Positions 26,193 to 34,468 of a stretch of DNA of 64,000 nucleotides are shown one piece after another (the stretch's first letter is position 1; each line of letters opens with the position of its first letter). The notes under the pieces were generated by a model. That model ran no database searches and was not told where the DNA came from. It saw nothing but the letters and a program-made list of their open reading frames with translations. Origin of the DNA: Lysobacter antibioticus (GTDB lineage Bacteria; Pseudomonadota; Gammaproteobacteria; Xanthomonadales; Xanthomonadaceae). The position numbers and the translations under genes are program-made. The stretch is taken from contig NZ_CP013141.1 in the NCBI RefSeq assembly GCF_001442535.1, positions 3,478,992 through 3,542,991 on the forward strand. The letters are read 5' to 3'.

Positions 26193-28020
26193 CGTCTCCC
26201 CCTGTGTAGACGAGCATCTTTCGCGCGCCGTCGCGCAACACCACCAAACGGCCCTGCAGGTCGACCAAGGCGATCAGGTCGGCGTCGACGGCGACGCTGA
26301 CCGTGCTGATCGGACTCGGCGATTCGTACAGCACCGAACGCTCTTGCGCACCGATGCGCAGCAACGCCTTGCGATCCGGACGCAAGGCGATCAAACCGAT
26401 GTCGTCGCCATCGGGCTGGCTCAGCCCGGCCACTTTCCAATCGGCCGGCAACACGATTTCGTACTCGCTAGGCGGGCGATCGGCGATGCGCGCGAATACC
26501 CGCCAGATGCTGGAGCGTTCGCCGCCGTGCCCGCCGACGATCTGTTCGACGCAGTAGCCGCCTTGCCATCGGTCCGCAAAACAGGTGCCGCTGAGGAAGG
26601 CCGCATTGACTGGGCCCAGGAACGCGACACGCTCCAGAACCTGGCTGCGATGAGTCGCATGCAGATGCAGATGGCCCTCGTCTTGGCGCAGATAGACCAT
26701 CCGCTCGGCGTCGGCGCGCGCGATGGCCAACACCTGCTCGGCCACGATCTCGTAAGTCGTGCTTTCCGACGCATGCCGCGTCCATGACAGTAATTTGCGC
26801 TGGCTGGACAGCAGCAACAAACGCCGATAGAAAGCGCCGCGGTTGAACCACACGCAAGGCTGCAAACGCGCCTTGCCGGTGGTGACATCGAGGTCGCCCG
26901 GCGGGGGCAGCGGCAGCCGGCCCATGCCCTCGAGTTGCCAACCTTCCAGCCACTGCGCCTGCGGGATCAGCCCGGCGAAATGGCGCTCGGTGAGGGTCGC
27001 GGCAAGCAGCGACTTGCCCTTGCCCCAGCGCGTGGTCTTCGGCGGCTGCAAGCCTGTCGCCTCGCTCGACGGCAAACGATAGACGTTGGCGGCGTTCTCG
27101 CCGGCGAGCGGCACGGCGATGTGGCGCGCACCCCAGGCGATCAACGGCGGCTGCTTCAGCGACAACTTGCCGCCACCGTGCGCGCCGGTCTGCACCCCGC
27201 TCAGGCGCGCGACCGCGACGCGCTCGAATTCGCCGCGCAACAACGCGCTGGAACGCTCCGGCGACGGCAAGGTCAGGCGCAGTTCGCGCCGCGCCTGGCG
27301 CGAGGCGATGGTTACCGCCAGTTGCTGTTCGGCGGCGCGCGAAACGTCGACACGATGGCCCAGGCCATAGCCGGCCGCATGCGCACCGATCGACCAGCGC
27401 TCGCCCGGGCTCGGATCGGCCTCGTCGAGCAGGCGCCGCCACTCGCGTTCGTGCTCATCACGCGCGGCCTGGGCGTTGCCCTCGCTGGCGGCAGCGGCGC
27501 CGCCCGGCGCCAGGCTGCGCGCCTGCAGCAATTGCTTGAGCCGTTCGGGCGAGTCGGCCGGATGCAGTGCGCCGGGCGCACCCAGCACGCCCCAGGCGAA
27601 GCGCGCTTTCGCCGCCTGCGCGCGTTCGGCCAGCAGGATCCACATCGCCACGTGCACCAGACGCGGCGCGCCGAGTTGGCTCGGCCCGGTGTCGAACACC
27701 GCCACGGTCAGCGCATCGGCTTCGCGCGCGACCAGTTTCGGCGACAGGAACAGATGCTCGCCGCCGGCGGCGCGGCGGTCGAATTCTTCCGGCACCTCGT
27801 CGGCCAGCGCCCACTCGCTCAACAATAGGCGTTCGTAATGTCCGCGCCGGCGCAGATCGTCGATGCCCTCGGGTTCCGCCACGCCGCGCTGCGCGCGCAT
27901 CCGGAACGCGCCGAGCATCGGATGCAGGCGCAGCAGCAGCTCGCCGAGCAGGTCGACGATCTCGGCATCGAACCAGTCCAGCCACGGCCGCCAGGGTTTG
28001 AGCGCCTCGGGTACCCGCAT
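26185..28020 (-). CDS. vWA-like and beta-propeller protein of the ternary system
   Basis: A 611-residue soluble protein. The N-terminal 200 residues are predicted helical with a divergent von Willebrand A core: LLLSEWALADEVPEEFDRR, then VAVFDTGPSQLGAPRLVHVAM. The metal-site motif reads D110-T-G-P-S114 rather than DxSxS, so two of the usual residues remain. The rest has repeated beta blades (LYDDQ-like turns, DADLIALVDLQGRLVVLRDGA), consistent with a propeller. vWA proteins usually pair with MoxR ATPases, the ATPase pulling on or remodelling the vWA partner. The gene lies 4 bases after the bpX5-like gene and overlaps the bpX6-like gene by 8. No signal peptide or membrane helix is present, so action is cytoplasmic. 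Confidence 0.75.
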   Translation of the reverse strand: MRVPEALKPWRPWLDWFDAEIVDLLGELLLRLHPMLGAFRMRAQRGVAEPEGIDDLRRRGHYERLLLSEWALADEVPEEFDRRAAGGEHLFLSPKLVAREADALTVAVFDTGPSQLGAPRLVHVAMWILLAERAQAAKARFAWGVLGAPGALHPADSPERLKQLLQARSLAPGGAAAASEGNAQAARDEHEREWRRLLDEADPSPGERWSIGAHAAGYGLGHRVDVSRAAEQQLAVTIASRQARRELRLTLPSPERSSALLRGEFERVAVARLSGVQTGAHGGGKLSLKQPPLIAWGARHIAVPLAGENAANVYRLPSSEATGLQPPKTTRWGKGKSLLAATLTERHFAGLIPQAQWLEGWQLEGMGRLPLPPPGDLDVTTGKARLQPCVWFNRGAFYRRLLLLSSQRKLLSWTRHASESTTYEIVAEQVLAIARADAERMVYLRQDEGHLHLHATHRSQVLERVAFLGPVNAAFLSGTCFADRWQGGYCVEQIVGGHGGERSSIWRVFARIADRPPSEYEIVLPADWKVAGLSQPDGDDIGLIALRPDRKALLRIGAQERSVLYESPSPISTVSVAVDADLIALVDLQGRLVVLRDGARKMLVYTGGDDG

Positions 28021-28024
28021 CGGC

Positions 28025-28441
28025 TCAGCTCCGCCAGTGCGCGCGGATCTGCGCGATCAGCTCGTCGCTGGCCGGCAGCGCCCGATGCAGCGGCACGATC
28101 TGCATCGGCTCGGGCCACAACAGCAGCGGCGATTGCCGATGCCGGCGCGCGATCGCGCGCAGCAGCAGGTCCAGCGGCAGGTCCGGACGTTGCGTGGTCG
28201 GCAGCCACAGCGCCGGCGCCTCCTGGCACGGCGCGATATAGGCCACGCCGTCGCTCCACGGCAGCGCGTCGCCGGCGCCGGTGACGATGACGGCATCGGC
28301 GTTCGCCGTCAGCATCAGCGCCTCGCGCATGCGCGCGTCGATGCGCGCGAGCGCATCGAGCAGGCCCTGCGCCGCCGCGCCGATCCCGATCGCGCCTTGC
28401 GGCGCAGGCGGGTCGGCCTCTGCCCGCCAGCGCCACTTCAT
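28025..28441 (-). CDS. bpX5-like small protein of the ternary system
   Basis: A 138-residue protein starting MKWRWRAEADPP. It contains LPLDLLLRAIARRHRQSPLLLWPEPMQIVPLHRALP, which resembles the bpX5 domain found between MoxR and vWA genes. The start is fixed by an ATGA overlap with the MoxR stop at 28438-28441. The longer frame into the MoxR gene is an antisense-free shadow and is rejected. There is no catalytic motif or membrane segment. The gene order MoxR, bpX5, vWA suggests it bridges the ATPase and the vWA protein, which is inference from position only. Confidence 0.7.
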   Translation of the reverse strand: MKWRWRAEADPPAPQGAIGIGAAAQGLLDALARIDARMREALMLTANADAVIVTGAGDALPWSDGVAYIAPCQEAPALWLPTTQRPDLPLDLLLRAIARRHRQSPLLLWPEPMQIVPLHRALPASDELIAQIRAHWRS

Positions 28442-29580
28442 GTCGGCGCGGCGACCCGTTCGACCAACCGCGCGCGTTCGGCGGCGAGCTCGGGCGGAAT
28501 CGAATGCGGGTCGAAGTTGGCGTCGATCTCGCGCAGCAGGGCCTCCGCTATCGTCGCCGCGGCCGGTGCGTCGGCCGCGCCGTGCAGGCAACTGCGCGCG
28601 GCTTCGATCAGGCGCGCGGCGCGCGACACCGGCTGCAACACGGCGTGTTCGACCGCGGCGCGCAGGGTCGGGTTGGCCGCCGCCGACAGCGAATCGCGCA
28701 AGGCGTCCTGGGCCGCCGCCTGTGCCTCGCGGGTCGGCATCACGTAGAACAGCGGCCACAGGTCGGCGGCGGTCGCGGTGTCGCGGCCGGCAAGCACGGT
28801 CGCCGCGGCGATCAGGCGCTGGACCTTGACGATGCGCCGGTCCGACAGGCTCAGGCCGGCGCCGCGCAATCTGCGGATCGCATCGGCCAGCAGGCCGCGC
28901 GCCGGGCCCATGCTCACCTGCGGCACGCGCCGGCTCAGCAGGTCGATGTCGGCCAGTTCGGTGCGGTGCTCCACGGCCGCGCGCTCGGCCTGCCAACCGC
29001 CTTCGAGCAGAGCTTCGAGTTGATGGTCCGGCACCGGCTCGACGAACAGGTGCAACAGGAAGCGGTCGGCGAACGCCGCCAGCGACTCGTCGTCGGGCAA
29101 GGCATTCGCGGCGCCGACGCAGACCCGCAGCGGGCAGTCGAGCTGGGTGTGGCCACGACGGAAGCGGCGCTCGTTGAGCACGCCGAGCAAGGTGTTGAGG
29201 ATCGCGGTCGAACCGAGGAAGACCTCGTCGAGGAAGGCGACTTCGGCCTCCGGCAACATGCCGGTGACGTCGGTCTCGACCACGCCCTCGCGCAGCCGGC
29301 GCAGGTCGACCGGGCCGAACAATTCGGCCGGCTCGGTGAAGCGCCCGAGCAGGTATTCGAAGTAACGGCCGCCGAGCGCGGCAGCGACACGCCGCACCAC
29401 CGCGCTCTTGGCGGTGCCGGGCGGGCCGATGATCAGCAGGTGTTCCTGGGCGACCGCGGCGAGCACGATCAGCTCGGCGAGTTGCTCGCGCTCGACCAGA
29501 CCGGTGGTGGCGGAATGGACGGCATCGCGGACGCGGGCCGCGGCCTGCTCTGCGGCGGAAGGTTCGGGCGAAAAAGTCAT
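28438..29580 (-). CDS. MoxR-family AAA+ ATPase
   Basis: A 380-residue ATPase. Walker A GPPGTAKS is at 52-59, Walker B AEVAFLDEVF at about 112-121, sensor 1 GAANALP follows, and the MoxR-type sequence STAILNTLLGVLNERRFRRG lies in the middle. The C-terminal third contains an AAA lid. MoxR proteins act as chaperones or remodellers with vWA partners, and here a vWA/propeller gene is two genes downstream. ATG at 29580 gives MTFSPEPSAAEQ; a TTG at 29739 would add 53 low-complexity residues and run through the palindrome at 29695, so it is disfavoured. It heads the leftward operon. The divergent AAA+ gene begins 248 bases away. Confidence 0.9.
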   Translation of the reverse strand: MTFSPEPSAAEQAAARVRDAVHSATTGLVEREQLAELIVLAAVAQEHLLIIGPPGTAKSAVVRRVAAALGGRYFEYLLGRFTEPAELFGPVDLRRLREGVVETDVTGMLPEAEVAFLDEVFLGSTAILNTLLGVLNERRFRRGHTQLDCPLRVCVGAANALPDDESLAAFADRFLLHLFVEPVPDHQLEALLEGGWQAERAAVEHRTELADIDLLSRRVPQVSMGPARGLLADAIRRLRGAGLSLSDRRIVKVQRLIAAATVLAGRDTATAADLWPLFYVMPTREAQAAAQDALRDSLSAAANPTLRAAVEHAVLQPVSRAARLIEAARSCLHGAADAPAAATIAEALLREIDANFDPHSIPPELAAERARLVERVAAPT

Positions 29581-29694
29581 CGACGGACGGCCTGGATCCT
29601 TGGCGTCGCCATCGGCGGACGGCGCGCTGGCGGCGCGCGGTCCTGCGGCGGCGGGCTTGCTGACGGGGCGTGGTTCGCGGCCCGGAAACGGACC

Positions 29695-29721
29695 TGCGCC
29701 ACAGTTCGCACTGTAGGCGCA
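29695..29721. promoter_or_regulatory. Palindrome in the divergent promoter region of the ternary system
   Basis: TGCGCC-ACAGT-TCGC-ACTGT-A-GGCGCA has 11-bp arms with one unpaired A. It lies in the 248-base divergent gap, 115 bases from the MoxR ATG and 108 from the AAA+ ATG, a suitable place for one operator controlling both operons. A TATCCT at about 29772 could be a rightward -10. No regulator gene is adjacent. Confidence 0.4.
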
Positions 29722-29828
29722 GCGCTCGTCGAACCGCAACCGGCACCGCGGTACGGTCGAGATCGCCGGCCTATCCTGCGCGGTTTTTCTTTACGCTATA
29801 CGCCGCCACGCCCGGCCAGGATGCCGTC

Positions 29829-31184
29829 ATGCCCGATACCTCCCTCGACGATCTGCTCGCCGCGCTCGCCGCCAGCCCGCACAACCCGGCGCTCGGCATG
29901 CTGGTCGTGAACGCCTGCCTGAACGAATCCGACCCGGACGCACTGATCCGTGCGATCGAACTCGGCGGCGACGCCCTGCTGGCCGACCCGACCCAGCGCG
30001 ACGCCGCGCTGCGCCTGCTGCTGGAGCACCGCCACGATGAACGCGTGGTACGGATCGCCCCGGAGAATTCGGCGGCGTCGCTGTTCGCGCGTTCGCGCCT
30101 GCTGCTCGGCGAAGGCCGCCGCGAAGACGCGCGCAGCCTGTACCAGCAGGCCATCGCTCTCAACCCGGCGCTGGAAGACGCGGCCCTGGCGACCGAGCTG
30201 GCCGGCAAGGTGATCTCGCTGGCCAATGCGCGGCGCATGCAGTCGGGCAGCCTGCAGACCAGCATCGCCAACGACGACACCGATGCCGACGACGTGTCGC
30301 GGCTGTTGCAGCCGCCGGAAGCGCGGATCGGTTTCGCCGACGTCGGCGGCCTGGACGAGGTCAAGCACCAGATCCGCCGCCGCATCATCACTCCCTTCCT
30401 CAAGCCCTCGCTGTTCGAGCGCTTCAAGCGCCGCTCCGGCGGCGGCATCCTGCTGTACGGCCCGCCCGGCTGCGGCAAGACCCTGCTCGCCCGCGCCACC
30501 GCCGGCGAGTGCGGCGCGCGTTTCTACAACGTGGCCATCACCGACGTACTGGACATGTATATCGGCGAGTCCGAGCGCAAGCTGCATGCGATCTTCGAGA
30601 CCGCGCGGCGCACCGCTCCGGCGGTGGTGTTCTTCGACGAGATCGAGGCCATCGGCGGCAAGCGCCAGTACTCGCGCGAGGCCACCTCGGCCAAACTGGT
30701 CAGCCAGTTCCTGACCGAGCTCGACGGCTTCGGCCAGAACAACCAGGGCGTGCTGATCCTCGGCGCGACCAACGTGCCGTGGGCGGTCGACGCCGCGTTC
30801 CGCCGCCCCGGCCGCTTCGACCGGGTGCTGTTCGTGCCGCCGCCGGACGACCCGGCGCGGCGTGCCATCCTCGATCTGCTGCTGCGCGAGCGCCCGCTCG
30901 GCGACGACATCGACAGCACCGAGATCGCGCGCCTGAGCTCGGGTTATTCCGGCGCCGACCTGCGCAACCTGGTCGAGACCGCGATCGACGAGGCCATCGA
31001 GGCGTCGATCGACCAGGGCCGGGAAATACCGCTGACCATGAGCCACCTGCGCGCGGCCTTGAAAGACACCCGTTCGACCACCCTGGAATGGCTGACCACG
31101 GCGCGCAATCACGCCCGTTACGCCAATCAGGGCGGCCAGTACGACGAGGTGCTGGAATTCCTCAAGCGCCACGGAGGCGGCTGA
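29829..31184 (+). CDS. Classical AAA+ ATPase with N-terminal helical region (ternary system)
   Basis: A 451-residue protein. The first 130 residues resemble TPR-like helices (SLYQQAIALNPALEDAALA). A classical AAA module follows: FADVGGLDEVKHQIR, Walker A GPPGCGKT at about 211-218, Walker B VVFFDEIEAIGG at about 264-275, the second region of homology FRRPGRFDRVLFVPPPD with both arginine fingers, and a lid with SSGYSGADLRNLVETA. This is the FtsH/p97/VPS4 type, so it should form a hexameric unfoldase or remodeller. The system thus has two different AAA+ motors, one on each side of the divergent promoter. AGGA lies 8 bases before ATG 29829. The stop overlaps the next ATG by one base. Confidence 0.87.
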   Translation: MPDTSLDDLLAALAASPHNPALGMLVVNACLNESDPDALIRAIELGGDALLADPTQRDAALRLLLEHRHDERVVRIAPENSAASLFARSRLLLGEGRREDARSLYQQAIALNPALEDAALATELAGKVISLANARRMQSGSLQTSIANDDTDADDVSRLLQPPEARIGFADVGGLDEVKHQIRRRIITPFLKPSLFERFKRRSGGGILLYGPPGCGKTLLARATAGECGARFYNVAITDVLDMYIGESERKLHAIFETARRTAPAVVFFDEIEAIGGKRQYSREATSAKLVSQFLTELDGFGQNNQGVLILGATNVPWAVDAAFRRPGRFDRVLFVPPPDDPARRAILDLLLRERPLGDDIDSTEIARLSSGYSGADLRNLVETAIDEAIEASIDQGREIPLTMSHLRAALKDTRSTTLEWLTTARNHARYANQGGQYDEVLEFLKRHGGG

Positions 31185-31660
31185 TGGCGGCCTCGGTCTA
31201 TCGTTTGCCCGACGAGCCCTTGCCGTCCGGTCTCTCGCGCTATGCGGTCGACCCGGTCTGGCCCTTGCTCAGCGTGATGCTGGCCGGCAGCGGTTTCGGC
31301 CTGCTCTGGTTCGGCTTCAACTCGCTGGCGATCGGCAGCCCGACACGCCGGCGCGAATGGCTGTGCATCGGCCTGAGCGCGCTCGGCAGTCCGCTGCTGC
31401 TGTTCGCTCTGCTGCTGTGCGAGCAGAACGGTTGGCTGCAGGGCGCGCAGCTGCGCTACGCGTTTCTGAGCATCCTGTTGCTCAAACTGGGCATGGCCTA
31501 TGCCGTGTACCTGATGCAGCAACGCTGCTTCGAGATCTGGGAGTACTACGGCGGCCAGCCGCGCAACGGCCTGCCGTTGACGATCCTGCTGGCCGTGGTC
31601 GGGCGCGGCGCGCTCGGCGCCGTGCAACTGCCCGCCTTGTTGTCGGTGATTCTGCAATGA
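31184..31660 (+). CDS. Four-helix membrane protein of the ternary system
   Basis: A 158-residue hydrophobic protein with four predicted helices (about 26-48, 57-80, 88-110 and 133-156). The conserved-looking segment CFEIWEYYGGQPRNG lies between helices 3 and 4. No known family is recognised outside this gene context. Its ATG shares one base with the AAA+ stop (TGATG), and its stop overlaps the next ATG (ATGA), which implies translational coupling and complex membership. It would anchor the assembly to the inner membrane. Confidence 0.75.
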   Translation: MAASVYRLPDEPLPSGLSRYAVDPVWPLLSVMLAGSGFGLLWFGFNSLAIGSPTRRREWLCIGLSALGSPLLLFALLLCEQNGWLQGAQLRYAFLSILLLKLGMAYAVYLMQQRCFEIWEYYGGQPRNGLPLTILLAVVGRGALGAVQLPALLSVILQ

Positions 31661-32589
31661 ACGACGCCAGCCAAAGTTATTGGTTGCAGATGGCCGAGCG
31701 CTACTACGCCCACGGCCAGATCGACGAAGCCATCGACGTGTTGCTGCGCCTGCTCGGCGAAGACCCCGACCAGGCCGGCGCGCACGCCTTCCTGGCCCTG
31801 TGCCTGGTCAAGCGCAAGCGCCTGCATGCGGCCGCGCTGGAAGCCGCGCGCGCACTCGAACTCGAACCCGACTCGCCGTTCGCGCACCTGGCCGCGGCGA
31901 TCGTGGCGACCGCGGGCCGGCGTTTCCGCGACGCCGAAACCCATCTGCAGTCGGCGCGCGAACTCGACCCGGACTCGGCCTCCATCGCCGACGCCTTCGC
32001 CCGCCTCTACAACGCCTGGGGCCGCGATGCGCAGGCCCTGGACGAAGCGCGCCGCGCCTGCGAGCTCGAGCCGGCCGATGTCGATTACCAGGCCCTGCTG
32101 GCCTCGCTGGAACTGCGCCGCGGCGAACGCCAGAAAGCCGAGACTCTGGCGCGCGAGGTGCTGGCCGCGCATCCCGAACACGTCGAGGCCTTGTGCGTGC
32201 TCGGCCATTGCGAACTCGCCGCCGGCCGCACCGACAGCGCCCGCGACCACGCCGTCTGGGCGCTGCAGATCGACCCGATGGACGCCGAGGCGCTGACCCT
32301 GATGGCGGCGGTGAAAGCACGCCGCAGTTGGCTGCTCGGGGTGTGGTGGCGGTTCCAGAGCTACATCAGCGCCGGTTCGCGCACCCGCGCGGTGGTGCTG
32401 TTGCTCGGCATCTTCCTGCTCTACCGCATCGCCCTGATCGCCCTGCCCGAGCATGGCCTGTCGCACTGGGCCGGACCGCTGTCCTACCTGTGGCTGGGGT
32501 TTTGCGCCTACACCTGGATCGCACCGGGCCTGTTCTGGCGCTCGATCAAGCGCGAGCTGGAACAGGTCAAACTGCGCCCGGGGTTCTGA
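31657..32589 (+). CDS. TPR-repeat protein with C-terminal membrane helices (ternary system)
   Basis: A 310-residue protein. Residues about 1-220 hold six tetratricopeptide-like repeats (AERYYAHGQIDEAIDVLLRLLGEDPDQ, LEAARALELEPDSPFAHL and others). The C-terminus has two hydrophobic segments (VVLLLGIFLLYRIALIAL and LSYLWLGFCAYTWIAPGLF) followed by a basic end. It is the last gene of the rightward operon and overlaps its neighbour by four bases. TPR domains bind proteins, so this may recruit a target or connect the soluble ATPases to the four-helix membrane protein. No signal peptide: the TPR part should be cytoplasmic. Confidence 0.8.
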   Translation: MNDASQSYWLQMAERYYAHGQIDEAIDVLLRLLGEDPDQAGAHAFLALCLVKRKRLHAAALEAARALELEPDSPFAHLAAAIVATAGRRFRDAETHLQSARELDPDSASIADAFARLYNAWGRDAQALDEARRACELEPADVDYQALLASLELRRGERQKAETLAREVLAAHPEHVEALCVLGHCELAAGRTDSARDHAVWALQIDPMDAEALTLMAAVKARRSWLLGVWWRFQSYISAGSRTRAVVLLLGIFLLYRIALIALPEHGLSHWAGPLSYLWLGFCAYTWIAPGLFWRSIKRELEQVKLRPGF

Positions 32590-32612
32590 GCGGGCGCCGC
32601 TGGCCTATCGCC

Positions 32613-33326
32613 TTACTTGACCACGCGCAACTTGGTGGTCCGCCGGCGCTGGCGCAGCGCTTCCAGGCGCGGGTCGCGGCGAGGGCCGCCGCTGCCGCCG
32701 CCCGGCGGTCGCTTGCGCCAATACAGGATCGTCAGCCAGCCGACCAGCATGCCGCCGAGGTGAGCGAAATGAGCGACGCCGGTGCCCTGGGTGAACACAC
32801 CGTAGAACACCGCGGCGATCGCATAGATGATCACCAGCGTGCGCGCCTTGAGCACGATCGGGAACGGCAGCAAGGTCACGCGCCGGTTCGGGAACAACAT
32901 GCCGTAGGCGAGCAACAGGCCGTAGACCGCACCCGAAGCGCCCAGCGTCACATAGATGTCGCCCTGGCGCGCGGCGATCGAGGCGATCAGCAACTGCAAC
33001 AACGCCGAACCGATCAGGCAGGTGAAGTAATAGATGGCGAAACGCTTGGCGCCCCATTCGTATTCGAGCGAAGCGCCGAACATCACCAGCGCCAGCATAT
33101 TGAACACGAGGTGGCCGATGCCGCCATGCATGAAGCCCGAGGTCAGCAATTGCCACGGCATGAAGTTGCCGGCGGCCGGAATATCCGACGGCAGCCACGG
33201 CCACAACTGGGACCACAGCACCCAACTGCGCGTCGCATCGCCTTGGCTCAACAGCGCTTGCAGGATGAATACGACGACATTGGCGATCAGCAGTTTCCTG
33301 ACGACCGGCGGGATACTGGAAAACAT
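32613..33326 (-). CDS. Rhomboid-family intramembrane serine protease
   Basis: A 237-residue membrane protein. The catalytic serine is in GASGAVYG (S131) and the histidine in VAHFAHLGG (H189), with the HGGIGHLVFNM motif (64-78 region) and about six hydrophobic helices. A basic, Gly/Arg-rich tail follows helix 6. Rhomboids cut single-pass proteins inside the membrane; the substrate cannot be inferred. The gene is convergent to the TPR gene of the ternary system (23 bases between stops), so it is probably not part of it. Confidence 0.9.
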   Translation of the reverse strand: MFSSIPPVVRKLLIANVVVFILQALLSQGDATRSWVLWSQLWPWLPSDIPAAGNFMPWQLLTSGFMHGGIGHLVFNMLALVMFGASLEYEWGAKRFAIYYFTCLIGSALLQLLIASIAARQGDIYVTLGASGAVYGLLLAYGMLFPNRRVTLLPFPIVLKARTLVIIYAIAAVFYGVFTQGTGVAHFAHLGGMLVGWLTILYWRKRPPGGGSGGPRRDPRLEALRQRRRTTKLRVVK

Positions 33327-33418
33327 CGCGGCTCCTCGAATCGGGCGCTATGGTAGCCGCTGCCCCGGCGTCGCACCGTGAGCATCGCTTCGAGGCGCGG
33401 CCCGCGCGCAGGCTGCGT

Positions 33419-33754
33419 TCAGTCGGCCGGGCCCCAGATCTGCGAATCCAGCGTCGGCGCGGCGCGCTGACCGCGCACGCGCCCGTTCACCACCGTGATG
33501 CCTTCGGCGCGCAGGCGCTGGCACTGCTCGCGATAACCGGCCGAGCCTTCCGGCAGCGCGATGCGCCCGTCCGAACGCAGCACCCGATGCCAGGGCAGTT
33601 TGGCGTCGTCGTTCTCGCTGAGCAGGCGCGCGACCAGACGGGCCCGTCCGGGCAGTCCGGCGCGGCGCGCGACCTCGCCGTAGCCCGCCACTTCGCCCTT
33701 GGGAATGGCGCGGATCGCGGCCCGGATGCGTTTTGCGGCAGTTTCGCTGTCCAT
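33419..33754 (-). CDS. Alkyltransferase-like DNA-binding protein (ATL)
   Basis: A 111-residue protein matching the DNA-binding domain of O6-alkylguanine-DNA alkyltransferases (AIPKGEVAGYGEVARRAGLPGRAR). The active-site motif PCHRV reads PWHRV, with tryptophan at residue 55 in place of the alkyl-accepting cysteine. ATL proteins bind O6-alkylguanine and flip it out but do not repair it; they hand the lesion to nucleotide excision repair. The gene is 38 bases from the divergent YbjN-like gene. Confidence 0.88.
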   Translation of the reverse strand: MDSETAAKRIRAAIRAIPKGEVAGYGEVARRAGLPGRARLVARLLSENDDAKLPWHRVLRSDGRIALPEGSAGYREQCQRLRAEGITVVNGRVRGQRAAPTLDSQIWGPAD

Positions 33755-33792
33755 CGCGGTAGCATATGCCCTGCAACGCGCAGGAGTCGCCC

Positions 33793-34200
33793 ATGCATTT
33801 CGAACAGATCCGTACCCATCTGACCCGAGCCGGGTTCCACCTCACCGTCCACGACGAAAACGTGATCTGCATCGAGCTCTCGCTCGAACAGGGCACTCGC
33901 CATCAGGCGATCTTCCTGTCCGAGTTGGAAGACGACGACGGCCGTCCGTTCGTGCGCGTGAGCACCGCGATCGCTCCGACCACCGGTCTGGACGCGCGCC
34001 GCGCCCTCGCCTTCAACTGGGAAAGCCACGTCGGTTACCTGGCCATCGGCGACCTCGACGGCGTGCCCTATCTGCAGCTGTGCGAGAACCGCCCCGCCGA
34101 AACCCTGGATGCCGCCGAGCTGCAGCGCCTGGTGATGGAGATCGGCGGCGTGGGCGACCGCATGGAACGCGTGCTGTCGGCGGACGGCGATCTGCTGTAA
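33793..34200 (+). CDS. YbjN/type III chaperone-fold-like small protein
   Basis: A 135-residue acidic soluble protein (start MHFEQIRTHLTRAGFHL, end LSADGDLL). The alternating strand-helix pattern and length resemble the YbjN/CesT-like fold; the match is by general look only. CAGGAG lies 6 bases before ATG 33793, which is preferred over the upstream frame. It may be a chaperone-like or stress protein. A REP pair and terminator follow. Confidence 0.6.
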   Translation: MHFEQIRTHLTRAGFHLTVHDENVICIELSLEQGTRHQAIFLSELEDDDGRPFVRVSTAIAPTTGLDARRALAFNWESHVGYLAIGDLDGVPYLQLCENRPAETLDAAELQRLVMEIGGVGDRMERVLSADGDLL

Positions 34201-34280
34201 GGCGTCGCTTGGGTTTCCGATCGCTCACATCCGGGGCGATCGCGGTCGAGGCTTCGGGCCGACGCAGTCGCTGAGGTTCA

Positions 34281-34351
34281 CGGTCGCGGCTCGCGCCGCT
34301 CCTACCCTTTGCGACGCAGCTTCCGGGCAGGAGCGGCGCGAGCCGCGACCG
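34281..34351. repeat. Inverted REP pair
   Basis: Two REP palindromes in opposite orientation, CGGTCGCGGCTCGCGCCGCT at 34281-34300 (continuing CCTACCC) and its complement at 34325-34351, differ in one of 27 bases and enclose 17 bases. Such a pair can fold as one long hairpin (BIME-like). Confidence 0.88.
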
Positions 34352-34397
34352 CACCGACGGCGCCACCCGCAAGGCATGCGCGACCGACCAACCCCGC

Positions 34398-34433
34398 AAC
34401 AAAAAGGCCCGCATCGCAGCGGGCCTTTTGTTA
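34398..34433. terminator. Bidirectional terminator before the PiT gene end
   Basis: The stem AAAAGGCCCGC / GCGGGCCTTTT with loop ATCGCA is extended by AAC/GTT on either side. It lies 36 bases beyond the PiT stop and also downstream of the YbjN-like gene. Confidence 0.88.
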
Positions 34434-34468
34434 TGCGCTGAGCGGCCGCATCGCGCGGCCGGCGCGAC

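Noticed and set aside
29580..29739. TTG start adding 53 residues to MoxR
   Set aside because: The extension is low complexity, covers the promoter palindrome, and MoxR proteins begin close to the ATG at 29580.
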